From Micrococcales bacterium (GTDB lineage Bacteria; Actinomycetota; Actinomycetes; S36-B12), in assembly GCA_002728915.1 (NCBI GenBank), contig PBWE01000025.1, forward strand, positions 1,031 through 10,462: DNA of 9,432 bases, in the 5' to 3' direction. Made by a program: the position numbers and the translations under genes. Every line of letters starts with the position of its first letter. Positions within the stretch are counted from its first letter, which is position 1. The notes beneath the pieces were generated by a model. That model was not told the origin of the DNA. It made no database searches and saw nothing but the letters and a program-made list of their open reading frames with translations. Shown here piece by piece: positions 1-7,306 of this stretch.

Positions 1-297
1 GAGGTGACCGGACTGCGCTTGACGGGCATGGGTCTGGAGTCCCAGGCCGAGAAAGCCGACGGCGAGGTCGCAGAGCAGTTGACGGGCAACGAGGAATTCG
101 CCGCGGTCGTGAGCGCTCTGGAGACGCAGTACGACCAAATGATCGAAGCACGCAGCGCGCTGACCAAGCCCAGCAGTGCCCCGCAGGGTGAGGTGCCCAG
201 TGGTGACGAGATCGCTGCCCAGGTAGAGGAATTCCTTGCAGGCCTCGAAGGCTCGACCGATAAGGAAGACAAGTCGGGCAACGACGACGCGTCCTAG
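1..297 (+). CDS. PAC2-family protein, C-terminal part (partial gene)
   Basis: The reading frame is open from the first base of the window, so this is the 3' end of a longer gene; the in-frame GTG at position 4 need not be its start. The roughly 98 visible residues are acidic and probably helical. They hold a segment reading GMGLESQAEKADGEVAEQL, then AAVVSALETQYDQM, then a GDEIAAQVEEFLAGLE stretch close to the end. From memory of the family, this resembles the C-terminal helical tail of actinobacterial PAC2 proteins, which are related to proteasome assembly chaperones and are often annotated only as 'PAC2 family protein'. The catalogued PAC2 fold itself lies outside the window, so the assignment rests on the tail alone. 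The last residues (DKEDKSGNDDAS) look like a disordered acidic end. The gene converges on the hydrolase gene, leaving 93 bp between them. Its exact cellular role cannot be inferred from this fragment. Confidence 0.6.
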   Translation, partial: EVTGLRLTGMGLESQAEKADGEVAEQLTGNEEFAAVVSALETQYDQMIEARSALTKPSSAPQGEVPSGDEIAAQVEEFLAGLEGSTDKEDKSGNDDAS

Positions 298-324
298 AGG
301 CAGGCGGCGAGGACGTCAGGACTC

Positions 325-352
325 GTGTTCGCGATCAAGTGTTCGCGATCAA
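325..352. repeat. 14-bp perfect tandem duplication
   Basis: The unit GTGTTCGCGATCAA occurs twice back to back (325-338 and 339-352) in the short spacer between two convergent genes. The unit is not a multiple of three and lies outside both genes, so it carries no coding constraint. No clear intrinsic terminator is visible in the spacer. The duplication most simply reflects replication slippage. Confidence 0.9.
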
Positions 353-390
353 GGGCGCGGCTCAACGTCAGGCGATTCACGTCACAGCCG

Positions 391-1932
391 TCAACTTGAA
401 CACACGGTTCCCGGCTCTGGCAGGTCGCCGGTGAGCAGGTAGATGTCCGCGAAACTGTCGATGCACAGGTTGCTACCGCCATACACCGTGTGACCGTCAC
501 CGCGGTGGGTCAGGAGTCGACTGGTCGGTAGTTGTGCACGTAGCGCCTGGGACCATGCGTAGGGAGTTGCCGGATCGTAGGTCGTTCCGATGATCAAGAT
601 GGGCGCGCTCGTGGTGGAGGTCACTGGCGCGGGTGGTGTGTCCGAATGTCCGAACCACGTGCTGCAGGGGGCGTTGCCCCAGGACATCGCGACGGCCATC
701 TGTGGCACCCGCGCATTGGTGGACCACTCGGATGCCGCACGGCGCAGGCCTTTGATGCCCGGCGTCGGGGGATAATCCCAGCACCCGATGGCGTAGAAGG
801 CCGACGTGATGTTGCTGCCGAAGGTGTTGGGTCCGGTTTGATCATTCGCCAGCTGTGCGAGCAGCTGAAGAGTCGAACCGTCGCCGTCGAGCGCTTGGCT
901 CAGTCCCGAACGCAGCGTCGGCCACAGATCGGTCGAATACATGGAGAAGAACAAAGCGGTGAGGGCCTCGGCTTGCACGAGGCGTCGGCTGCCATCCGAT
1001 GGCAGCGGAGCCCGGTCGAGTTGCACGAGTAGTCGGTTAATGGCCGAGAGCACTCCTGCCTGCGTCGTCGCGATGCAGTTCGATCGCTTCGCGCAATCGG
1101 TGGCGAAGCGGGCTATCGCCCGCTGAAACCCTGCTGATTGATCCTCGGACACTTCCATCGCGTTCAGAGACGGATCTACTGCTCCGTCGAGAACCATGCG
1201 TCCCACGCGGTCCGGGAAGCGTTGGGCATACAGAGCCCCGAGTTCGGTCCCGTAGGAAAAGCCGAACCAGTTCAACTCGTCATCACCGAGGACGCGGCGA
1301 AGGATGTCCATGTCGCGCACGGAGTTCTCCGTGCCGACAGATCGAGCGAGAGCAGCATCGCGATCGAGGCACCCCCGGGAAATGCGATCGGCTCGGGAGA
1401 ACAGTGTTCTCTGCTCACGGGCGGTGTCGGGCGTGATGTCGGTCCGATTCCAGCGCAGTATCTGCTTGTCCGTAAGGCAGGTGACGGGTGCGGACTGTCC
1501 CACTCCACGTGGATCGAATCCGACGATGTCGTAGACCGCTCGAACATCTGAATCGATGACGGTTCTGAGGTATTCGGCGAAGTCCACGCCGTCCGCCCCA
1601 GGGCCGCCGGGATTGACCAGCAGGCTCCCGCGCGCATTCCCGCTGGCGGGGATGCGAAGGACGGCGAGATCCAGGGTTCGACCTGCGGGATTGCGGTAGT
1701 CCATAGGCACGGTGACCGTCCCGCATTGGGAGTCACCTGCTGCATCGTCGCAGGAACCCCACGTGAGGGTCTGGCCGTAGAAGCGCGCCAAATCGGCATC
1801 TGCCTCGTCCGCCGCAGCGGGGGAGACGATGGCCGGAGAGACGATCACCGCGGAGCCCAGGAGCGCCACGCCGGCGAACCCACCGATCCACCTGCGTGCC
1901 CGTCGCCTCATGGCTGCCTGCGAACGCCTCAT
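391..1932 (-). CDS. Secreted alpha/beta hydrolase, tripeptidyl aminopeptidase (TAP)-like
   Basis: The product is 513 aa. An arginine-rich N-terminus (residues 1-14) is followed by a hydrophobic stretch (17-40) ending in SPAAADEA, a likely signal-peptidase site near residue 41, so it should be exported. The mature part begins with a Cys-containing strand region (C61, C70) and the oxyanion-hole motif NPGGPG (107-112). It then shows the nucleophile elbow GFSYGT with Ser226, and at the C-terminus Asp453 (GTTYDPATP) and His481 (GDGHTVY). These form a complete Ser-Asp-His triad. The last ~100 residues match the TAP-like C-terminal domain typical of this family. Ten cysteines in the mature protein fit an extracytoplasmic location. 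Known relatives are Streptomyces tripeptidyl aminopeptidases and mycobacterial lipoprotein-type serine hydrolases such as CaeA; the substrate, peptide or ester, cannot be decided here. A second in-frame ATG lies at residue 8 with similar context, so the start could be 1911. It is divergent from oleA and probably unrelated to olefin synthesis. Confidence 0.88.
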   Translation of the reverse strand: MRRSQAAMRRRARRWIGGFAGVALLGSAVIVSPAIVSPAAADEADADLARFYGQTLTWGSCDDAAGDSQCGTVTVPMDYRNPAGRTLDLAVLRIPASGNARGSLLVNPGGPGADGVDFAEYLRTVIDSDVRAVYDIVGFDPRGVGQSAPVTCLTDKQILRWNRTDITPDTAREQRTLFSRADRISRGCLDRDAALARSVGTENSVRDMDILRRVLGDDELNWFGFSYGTELGALYAQRFPDRVGRMVLDGAVDPSLNAMEVSEDQSAGFQRAIARFATDCAKRSNCIATTQAGVLSAINRLLVQLDRAPLPSDGSRRLVQAEALTALFFSMYSTDLWPTLRSGLSQALDGDGSTLQLLAQLANDQTGPNTFGSNITSAFYAIGCWDYPPTPGIKGLRRAASEWSTNARVPQMAVAMSWGNAPCSTWFGHSDTPPAPVTSTTSAPILIIGTTYDPATPYAWSQALRAQLPTSRLLTHRGDGHTVYGGSNLCIDSFADIYLLTGDLPEPGTVCSS

Positions 1933-2085
1933 GGCTGAGACGGTAGGTCATGGCATGCGCCGAGCCGTAGTTGCGACCGCTTTTCGGTGGTGGGGTGCGT
2001 GCAGTTACCGGTCCGGGAGACGGTCGGGGAGACGCCCGACGGCGGTATCGCGCTGGTCATGGCAGGCTAGGGGGGCAGAGCACGC
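1933..2085. promoter_or_regulatory. Divergent intergenic region: hydrolase / ole operon
   Basis: These 153 bp separate the start codons of the minus-strand hydrolase and plus-strand oleA, so promoters for both must lie here or inside the flanking genes. No convincing -35/-10 pair stands out. On the minus strand, TACCGT just upstream of the hydrolase ATG fits a loose TANNNT -10. A 6-bp inverted repeat, GTCGGG/CCCGAC with a 6-nt spacer, sits at 2023-2040. It lies about 45 bp before the oleA ATG and could be an operator or a leader hairpin. The octamer GGGAGACG is also repeated around 2016-2034. Assigning any regulator would be speculation. Confidence 0.4.
2069..2075 (+). promoter_or_regulatory. 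Ribosome binding site of oleA
   Basis: A purine run AGGGGGG lies 10 nt before the ATG at 2086 and is the best Shine-Dalgarno match near the start of this gene. It favours 2086 over the in-frame GTG at 2119, although that GTG also has an AAGGGGG upstream. Confidence 0.55.
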
Positions 2086-3183
2086 ATGTCGGATCCGTCT
2101 TTGAAGGGGGTCACTCGGGTGAGCCAGGGCGTCAGCGCGGTCGATGACCTTCCAACTCCCTCAACGGGCAGTTCGGTATTCACCTTCACGGATACGGCCG
2201 TGCTGGCGGTGTCTGCGGTCGACGCACCCGAGGTGATCACGTCCTCTGACATCGACGGATGGCTTGCTCCGGCATATGCGAGTGCGGGTTTGCACGGAGG
2301 AATGCTCGAGCAGCTGGCAGGAATCTCTGAGCGTCGTTGGTGGCCGTCAGACGTGTCATTCGCTGATGCAGCCGCGATGGCAGGCGCGAAAGCCATCGCA
2401 GAAGCTGGTGTTGATCCCCGAGCCATCGGTTTGCTGGTGGATACATCCGTGTGTCGTGAGCGGCTGGAGCCGTCCGCATCCGTCGATGTGCACCGTCAAC
2501 TCGGACTCTCATCGGCATGCGTGAACTTCGATCTGTCGAACGCGTGCTTGGGCTTCATGAGTGGAATGCAGCTCGCTGCCAACATGATCGACAGCGGACA
2601 GATCGACTACGCATTGATTGTCGATGGTGAAGGAAGCCGTCAGCCTCAGCAAGCGACCGTCGAGCGTCTGAACTCCCAGGGTGCGACTCGAGAAGACATT
2701 GTGGAGAACTTTGCCACGTTCACGTTGGGCTCCGGGGGCGCAGCCATGGTCCTCGGGCGTGCATCTCAGCATCGGGAAGGCCACAGGTTCCTCGGCGGTG
2801 TATCGCGGGCTGCCACTGAGCATTACCTTTTGTGCACGGGTGATCTGACGGGAATGTGCACCGACAGTCGCGCGCTGCTCGAAGCAGCGGTGGACCTTGC
2901 CGTGCTCACCTGGGCCGACGCAGCCGAGCACTTCGACTGGTCCGACCTCAGGATGTATGTGATCCATCAGGTGTCGAAGATCCACACCGAAGCGATCGCT
3001 CGTGCCCTGAACATCGATCCCCATCGTGTGCCGCAGACCTTCCCAACGCGAGGCAACATCGGACCGGCGTCGGTCCCCTTCACGTTGGCGATGAACTCCG
3101 AACATCTGATGTCGGGAGACAGGGTCGCCTGTATGGGCATCGGCTCGGGCTTGAATGCCGCTGTCATCGACATCGAGTGGTGA
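2086..3183 (+). CDS. oleA: OleA, acyl-CoA head-to-head condensing thiolase (olefin synthesis)
   Basis: The product is 365 aa with the fold signature of the FabH/thiolase superfamily. The nucleophile is Cys154 in SNACLGF, with His294 in VIHQVSK and Asn324 in GNIGPASVPF. Glu128 in the RLEPS motif lines up with the catalytic Glu117 described for Xanthomonas campestris OleA: the Cys-to-Glu spacing of 26 is the same as Cys143-Glu117 there. The DGE triad near residue 180 and the ending GIGSGLN are also OleA-like rather than FabH-like. In the known pathway OleA performs a non-decarboxylative Claisen condensation of two fatty acyl-CoAs to a 2-alkyl-3-ketoacid. It is the first gene of the ole operon and its TGA overlaps the GTG of oleBC by 4 bp. 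The N-terminal ~30 residues look poorly conserved, so the start could be slightly downstream. Assignment is firm because all partner genes follow. Confidence 0.95.
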   Translation: MSDPSLKGVTRVSQGVSAVDDLPTPSTGSSVFTFTDTAVLAVSAVDAPEVITSSDIDGWLAPAYASAGLHGGMLEQLAGISERRWWPSDVSFADAAAMAGAKAIAEAGVDPRAIGLLVDTSVCRERLEPSASVDVHRQLGLSSACVNFDLSNACLGFMSGMQLAANMIDSGQIDYALIVDGEGSRQPQQATVERLNSQGATREDIVENFATFTLGSGGAAMVLGRASQHREGHRFLGGVSRAATEHYLLCTGDLTGMCTDSRALLEAAVDLAVLTWADAAEHFDWSDLRMYVIHQVSKIHTEAIARALNIDPHRVPQTFPTRGNIGPASVPFTLAMNSEHLMSGDRVACMGIGSGLNAAVIDIEW

Positions 3184-5927
3184 ATTCGGCGCGGATTCCC
3201 GCTCGCACCGCACCTCCCGTGAAGGGGTTCGACCCAACGTGGTCCCGGATTGTCTTCATCGGCGACGAACTCATCGACGGCCAGCGCATCAACAACGAAG
3301 GTGCGCACCAGCGGGCTGAGGTGTCGCCACCGGTCGGCGAGAGAGAACCGGTTGTCGAGACGCTGGGAGTCCACGTTCTCGATACGAATCCCGAACACGT
3401 CGAACTCACCGTTGTGTGTGTTCATGGAAATCCAACGTGGTCCTATCTGTGGCGCAACGTCGCTCGACAGGCACCGCCAACGGTGCGCGTCATCGCCCCC
3501 GATCACGTCGGTATGGGTTTCTCGGCGAGAAGCGGCGGAATCCGCCGACTCGATCAGCGTGTTCGAGACCTTTCAGCAATCGTGAGCAGTCTGAATGTTC
3601 GCGGGCCGGTCGTCGCTCTTGCCCACGACTGGGGAGGCCCCGTCGCACTCGGCTGGAGTGAGAACGTCATGGAGGACGAAGACTCGCCGTCTTGGATAGC
3701 CGGCGTTGTCCTGACGAATACCGCTGTGCACCAACCCGAGCATCGGGGCATTCCGTGGGTCATCGCCGCGACGCGTTTACCGGGCATCCGTGGAGTGATG
3801 ACACGCCGGACACAGGGCTTTGTTCGGGCGACAACCCGAATTTCCCGAGTCGATGCCGAGACTGCGCGTGCGTTCCGAGCTCCGTATCCCACAGCTCAAG
3901 ACCGACACGCGATCGATGATTTTGTGGCGGATATTCCGACCGGACCCGACCACCCGACCTCGGCGGTTCTCGAGGGAATCGCTGCGCGACTCGACACACT
4001 CGCGGACGTCCCTACCTTGCTGGTCTGGGGAATGCGTGACCCCGTCTTCTCAGTGCGGTACCTGGACGACCTCCGACGGCGGCTGCCGCGTGCGCTCGTG
4101 CAGCAGTATCCGGATGCGGGGCATCTGGTGTTGGAAGATCGCGCGGACGCCATCGCCGATATTTGGTCCTGGATAGTGCGCGTTCCCGCGTCACTCGGTG
4201 GTCGCGAGGAAGACACAGATTCAGACCTCGTGCACGCGCACGAGGCTACTGAGGACGACCTCGGAAACAACCTTCGGCGAAGAGGTCGAGGTTCCACTTC
4301 TGCGGCAGTGGCGATGTCCGAGCCACGTCCGGGTGCAACTCCGGAAGCATCGCCAGAGTCCGATCTTTTCCGAGATGTGTCGTGGGGGGCGCTCAAGGGT
4401 CGTGTTGCCGAGATCGCCAACGCCTTCGCGCGCCGAGGAGTCAGCGCGGGCGATCGGGTCGCGATCTTGATTCCACCTGGAGCCGACTTGCTCGCCGTGG
4501 TCTACGCGGTGTGGCGGATCGGCGCCAGCATCGTGGTCATCGACGCTGCTCATGGTGCGCGATCCCTGCTCCGCTCGCTCAAGGGCGCCCGGGTGGATCA
4601 TGTCGTGGCCGTGCGCCGTGCCGCGCCGGTGATACGTCTCCTCAACGTGCCAGGAGAAGTTTTCTGGCAGCACCGTTTGGCTGGGTTGTTGGATGCTGGG
4701 TTGTTGGATGCTGAAGCAGAGCCTCGACGCACACCGGCGGCCCACGTTGCCGATTCAGATGCTGCGATCGTGTTCACATCGGGAGCGACGGGCCCGGCCA
4801 AGGCGGTTGCGTACTCCCGAGCCGGAATCGCCGCCACCCGAGACACCCTGCTCGGTCACTATGAGTTCACCGACGACGACGTCCTCGTTGCGGCGTTCGC
4901 ACCCTGGGCGGTGCTGGGCCCTCTGTTGGGCATCTCCTCGGTCATTCCAGCGATGGATGCCTCGCGTCCGGGTTCATTAACGGCGGAGTCGTTGTCGGCG
5001 GCGATGGAGCATGCCGGGGGAACGGTGATGTGGATGTCGCCGGCGGCGCTGAGTTCGGTGCTCTCCGGGGCTCGACCGGGCTCGCACGCCCACACCCGAC
5101 TCGCCCGTGCCGGATCGTCTCTTCGGCTGCTGCTGCTCGCGGGTGCACCGATCGCCCGCTCGTTGCTGCGCGACGTCATGGACCTGTGGCCGGAGTGTGA
5201 CGTTCGCACGCCGTATGGCATGACCGAGGTTCTTCCGGCAACGGACGTGACCGCTCGCGAGGTGCTCGCGGAGCCGCCGGGGGCGGGGGTGCTCGTCGGT
5301 CGGCCGCTGCCGTCGGTGGAGATCGCTGTGGCGGTGGTGGATTCTGATGGCACGCCGTCGAGCGAACTGAGCACCGAGGCGGGAGTCCTCGGGGAAGTAG
5401 CCCTGCGAGCTCCTCATATGAAGGATCGGTACGACGCACAAGCGTTCGTGGAGCAACGCACCTCACGCAATCGGGGATGGCACCGGACGGGGGATGTCGG
5501 GGTTCTCGATAAGCAGGGCCGGCTATGGCTCGAGGGTCGTCTGGGCCACGTGATCACCACGGTGAACGGGCCCGTCGGACCGGTGTCGATCGAACAGCGC
5601 ATCGAGGAGGGTCTGGGCGGAGTCGCCGCCGACCGGATAGTGACTGCAGCGGTCGGTGTGGGACCAGCCGGTGCGCAAGTGCTCGTGGTTGTCTGCGCTC
5701 CTGCCGTCGTCGGCGCAGGTGCGTCACGAATTCGGCAACGGCACGTCGATCTCGCGGAGATGAGTCTGGTGACGCGTGTGCGTTCCATCGCGCGCGATGC
5801 GCAGGTGCCCGATGTGGCGGCGGTGCTGTGGATCGATCGGATGCCGGTGGATATCCGACACGGCGCCAAAATCGACCGTGCGCGCCTAGCGGCAGACGCG
5901 GAGCGGCTTCTTGCGGGGCACGGATGA
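3180..5927 (+). CDS. oleBC: OleBC fusion: beta-lactone decarboxylase + beta-lactone synthetase
   Basis: One 915-aa frame joins two enzymes. Residues ~15-340 are OleB, an alpha/beta hydrolase of the haloalkane-dehalogenase type. It has HGNPTWSYLW (82-91), nucleophile Asp150 in AHDWGG with Trp151 beside it, likely acid Asp287 in GMRDPVF, and His315 in DAGHLVLED. Residues ~340-395 are a charged, Pro/Ala-rich linker. Residues ~395-915 are OleC, of the adenylate-forming superfamily: FTSGATGPAK (532-541), TPYGMTE (677-683), HRTGD (768-772) and Lys897 near the end. In known systems OleC uses ATP to close the beta-hydroxyacid to a beta-lactone, and OleB removes CO2 to give the olefin. The A8-like region reads GRLGHVI, lacking the usual Asp of acyl-CoA synthetases, as expected for OleC. 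The GTG at 3180 is chosen because it overlaps the oleA stop (GTGA); another in-frame GTG is at 3219. An oleBC fusion is known from actinobacteria such as Micrococcus. Confidence 0.94.
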   Translation: MNSARIPARTAPPVKGFDPTWSRIVFIGDELIDGQRINNEGAHQRAEVSPPVGEREPVVETLGVHVLDTNPEHVELTVVCVHGNPTWSYLWRNVARQAPPTVRVIAPDHVGMGFSARSGGIRRLDQRVRDLSAIVSSLNVRGPVVALAHDWGGPVALGWSENVMEDEDSPSWIAGVVLTNTAVHQPEHRGIPWVIAATRLPGIRGVMTRRTQGFVRATTRISRVDAETARAFRAPYPTAQDRHAIDDFVADIPTGPDHPTSAVLEGIAARLDTLADVPTLLVWGMRDPVFSVRYLDDLRRRLPRALVQQYPDAGHLVLEDRADAIADIWSWIVRVPASLGGREEDTDSDLVHAHEATEDDLGNNLRRRGRGSTSAAVAMSEPRPGATPEASPESDLFRDVSWGALKGRVAEIANAFARRGVSAGDRVAILIPPGADLLAVVYAVWRIGASIVVIDAAHGARSLLRSLKGARVDHVVAVRRAAPVIRLLNVPGEVFWQHRLAGLLDAGLLDAEAEPRRTPAAHVADSDAAIVFTSGATGPAKAVAYSRAGIAATRDTLLGHYEFTDDDVLVAAFAPWAVLGPLLGISSVIPAMDASRPGSLTAESLSAAMEHAGGTVMWMSPAALSSVLSGARPGSHAHTRLARAGSSLRLLLLAGAPIARSLLRDVMDLWPECDVRTPYGMTEVLPATDVTAREVLAEPPGAGVLVGRPLPSVEIAVAVVDSDGTPSSELSTEAGVLGEVALRAPHMKDRYDAQAFVEQRTSRNRGWHRTGDVGVLDKQGRLWLEGRLGHVITTVNGPVGPVSIEQRIEEGLGGVAADRIVTAAVGVGPAGAQVLVVVCAPAVVGAGASRIRQRHVDLAEMSLVTRVRSIARDAQVPDVAAVLWIDRMPVDIRHGAKIDRARLAADAERLLAGHG
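4680..4709. repeat. 15-bp in-frame tandem duplication inside oleBC
   Basis: The unit GCTGGGTTGTTGGAT is present twice in a row (4680-4694, 4695-4709) and the next four bases, GCTG, begin a third copy. It encodes LAGLLDAGLLDA (residues 500-511), i.e. a doubled five-residue piece in the OleC half. This precedes the conserved ATP-binding loop, so it probably sits in a variable surface segment. The frame is kept. Confidence 0.9.
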
Positions 5928-6949
5928 GTGGGAGCCTTTCGTCACCTGGGTCGAAAGGTCGATTGCTGGTCACGGGCGGGCGCGGCTTGCTCGGAAACGC
6001 TGTTGTGCGGGCGGCGCTCGCGGACGGCTGGGATGTCGTGTGCTTTCAGCGGCACCCCTCGGGGATGGCCGATGAGCCATTGACGGGCGGTGCACGCGTT
6101 GAGGACTTTCTGGGATCCATCGTCGAAGCCTCCGATGTGCGACGGGCACTTGAGGGCGTGGACGCGGTCGTTCATTTAGCGGCGCGGGTGGGAATCGACG
6201 GGTCGTGGCCGCAATTCGAGACTGTCAACGTCGAAGGAACCCGCCTCGTTCTCGACTGTGCGGCCAACGCGGGCGTCCACGCGTTCGTCTACGTGTCCTC
6301 GCCGTCGGTCGCGCATGTGGGGGAGCCGCTCATCGCCGCTGCAGCCGATACTGCCGATCCGGCTCGAACCCGCGGTCACTACTCGCGCTCGAAGGCGATG
6401 GCCGAGCGCATCGCGCTCGATCCGCGCGTCAGCGTGCCGGTCGTTGCGGTGCGACCGCACTTGGTGTGGGGCCCGGGTGATCAGCAACTGGTCGGACGCA
6501 TCATCGATCGAGCCGCGAGTGGTCGCCTGTTCCTGATCGACGGCGGCCGCGCCCTCATTGACACGACCTATGTCGATAACGCAGGAGAGGCGATTGTGCG
6601 GGCGCTGGACAGAGCGCAGGATCCGTTGGTCCGAGGCCGCGCCTTCGTGGTGAGCAACGGTGAGCCCCGACCGGTGCGCGACGTCATTGAGGCCATCGTC
6701 AACGCGGCCGGGATCGAGGTATCCGTGAGGTCCGTTCCCCGAGGCCCCGCGTGGATGGCCGGAACCGTGGGCGAGGCCGCGGCTTCGGTTTCAGGTCGAG
6801 AGCCGGTAATCACTCGATTTCTGGTCGAGCAGCTGTCCACGGCGCATTGGTTTGACCCCCGGCAGACATGGGAAGCGCTCCAGTGGAGGCCTCGGGTCTC
6901 CTTCGATGAGGGAATCGCCCGGTTGGCGGCGTCGTTTCGGCGCGCCTAA
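5924..6949 (+). CDS. oleD: OleD, NAD(P)H-dependent 2-alkyl-3-ketoacid reductase
   Basis: The product is 341 aa, an extended short-chain dehydrogenase related to 3-beta-hydroxysteroid dehydrogenase/isomerase. The nucleotide-binding glycine motif is TGGRGLLG (17-24) after the first beta strand LLVTG. HLAARVG (84-90) follows, then the serine cluster VSSPS (124-128) and the catalytic pair Tyr153/Lys157 in YSRSK. RPHLVWGPGD (177-186) is typical of the extended family. OleD is known to reduce the OleA product to the 2-alkyl-3-hydroxyacid that OleC then uses. The ATG at 5924 overlaps the oleBC stop as ATGA, and a GGGG run lies five bases upstream. The frame is open far upstream inside oleBC, but that part is a shadow. 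Being last in a tightly packed operon with OleA and OleBC makes the role nearly certain. Confidence 0.94.
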   Translation: MSGSLSSPGSKGRLLVTGGRGLLGNAVVRAALADGWDVVCFQRHPSGMADEPLTGGARVEDFLGSIVEASDVRRALEGVDAVVHLAARVGIDGSWPQFETVNVEGTRLVLDCAANAGVHAFVYVSSPSVAHVGEPLIAAAADTADPARTRGHYSRSKAMAERIALDPRVSVPVVAVRPHLVWGPGDQQLVGRIIDRAASGRLFLIDGGRALIDTTYVDNAGEAIVRALDRAQDPLVRGRAFVVSNGEPRPVRDVIEAIVNAAGIEVSVRSVPRGPAWMAGTVGEAAASVSGREPVITRFLVEQLSTAHWFDPRQTWEALQWRPRVSFDEGIARLAASFRRA

Positions 6950-6989
6950 GCCGACGAATGCCCACGGGCCGGTAGACAAGGGCCACCAG

Positions 6990-7240
6990 CACAAAGAGCA
7001 AGGCCCCTCGAAGTATGAGTTCGAGGGGCCTTGCCATGAAAGTTCCCGGCTGCCGCCCGGTTTCCCGGGGCCTTCGCGGTGTGTGCAGTCCGCGTGGCTC
7101 GCCCTGCGTTTCCGCAGCGCCTTCAGCTCGTTTCCTTTCCCGACCCGCTCCCTGCCACCATCCCCGCCAGCACTCGGGGACTTCCGGGTCTAGCCCGGTA
7201 GGCCGCTAGTTTTCGGACCGTCCCGCACCTTGCGGTGCGT
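6990..7240 (-). ncRNA. Putative structured RNA, about 250 nt, family not recognised
   Basis: No credible protein gene covers this stretch, but the minus strand folds well by eye. From its 5' end it shows CGCACC-GCAA-GGTGCG (7239-7224) and the pair CTAGC/GCTAG (7209-7190). Next come TCCCCG/CGGGGA (7180-7161), CTGCG-GAAA-CGCAG (7117-7104) and CCCGG-GAAA-CCGGG (7069-7056). It ends in a perfect 15-bp stem (7034-6998) followed by UCUUUGUG. A long-range 7-bp helix with one G-U can form between CGGTCCG (7220-7214) and CGGACTG (7092-7086), closing the middle hairpins. All three tetraloops are GNRA only when read on the minus strand, and the terminal U-rich tail exists only on that strand; together these fix the orientation. 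A promoter-like site lies just upstream. It does not carry the landmarks of RNase P RNA or tmRNA. Size would allow a 6S-like (Ms1-type) or raiA-motif RNA, but I cannot confirm either. Ends are approximate. Confidence 0.6.
6998..7034 (-). terminator. Perfect 15-bp hairpin, likely terminator
   Basis: GCAAGGCCCCTCGAA (6998-7012) is exactly complementary to 7020-7034, with a 7-nt loop. On the minus strand it is followed by TCTTTGTG, a usable U-rich tail. On the plus strand it is followed by CATGAAAG, which is not U-rich. It therefore terminates the minus-strand RNA best, but it may also stop read-through from oleD, which ends 48 bp before it. Confidence 0.75.
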
Positions 7241-7247
7241 TGGAAGA

Positions 7248-7277
7248 TGTCTAACAGGCGTTGGCAAGGCGACACAA
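7248..7277 (-). promoter_or_regulatory. Candidate promoter of the structured RNA
   Basis: On the minus strand TTGTGT (7277-7272) and TAGACA (7253-7248) are separated by 18 bp. TAGACA is preceded by TGT, giving an extended -10 of the form TGnTAGACA. TAGACT-like -10 boxes are known from strong actinobacterial rRNA promoters. A start 7-8 nt downstream would fall at about 7240, immediately before the first hairpin. The -35 match is weak. Confidence 0.4.
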
Positions 7278-7306
7278 GCGGTTCACCAAAAATTTCTTCG
7301 TCAATC

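Noticed and set aside
646..1551. Plus-strand open frames at 646-1032 and 1138-1551
   Set aside because: They are antisense to the TAP-like hydrolase, which has a signal peptide and a full catalytic triad, and they show no recognisable protein features.
2856..3179. Upstream extension of the oleBC frame (open to position 2856)
   Set aside because: It overlaps the conserved 3' part of oleA, and its translation is Arg/Ser-rich shadow sequence. The GTG at 3180 overlapping the oleA stop is the natural start.
5525..5923. Upstream extension of the oleD frame
   Set aside because: It runs through the conserved C-terminus of OleC and has low-complexity Arg/Gly/Cys composition. OleD homology starts just after the ATG at 5924.
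7015..7209. Plus-strand 64-aa frame inside the oleD-tgt gap
   Set aside because: Its Pro/Ser/Arg-rich translation is what a GC-rich structured RNA yields by chance. It starts inside the 15-bp terminator stem, and the structural signals point to the minus strand.
6990..7240. RNase P RNA or tmRNA as identity of the structured RNA
   Set aside because: The hallmark AGAAAACAGACCGCC-like core of RNase P and the tRNA-like ends and tag reading frame of tmRNA are absent on both strands.
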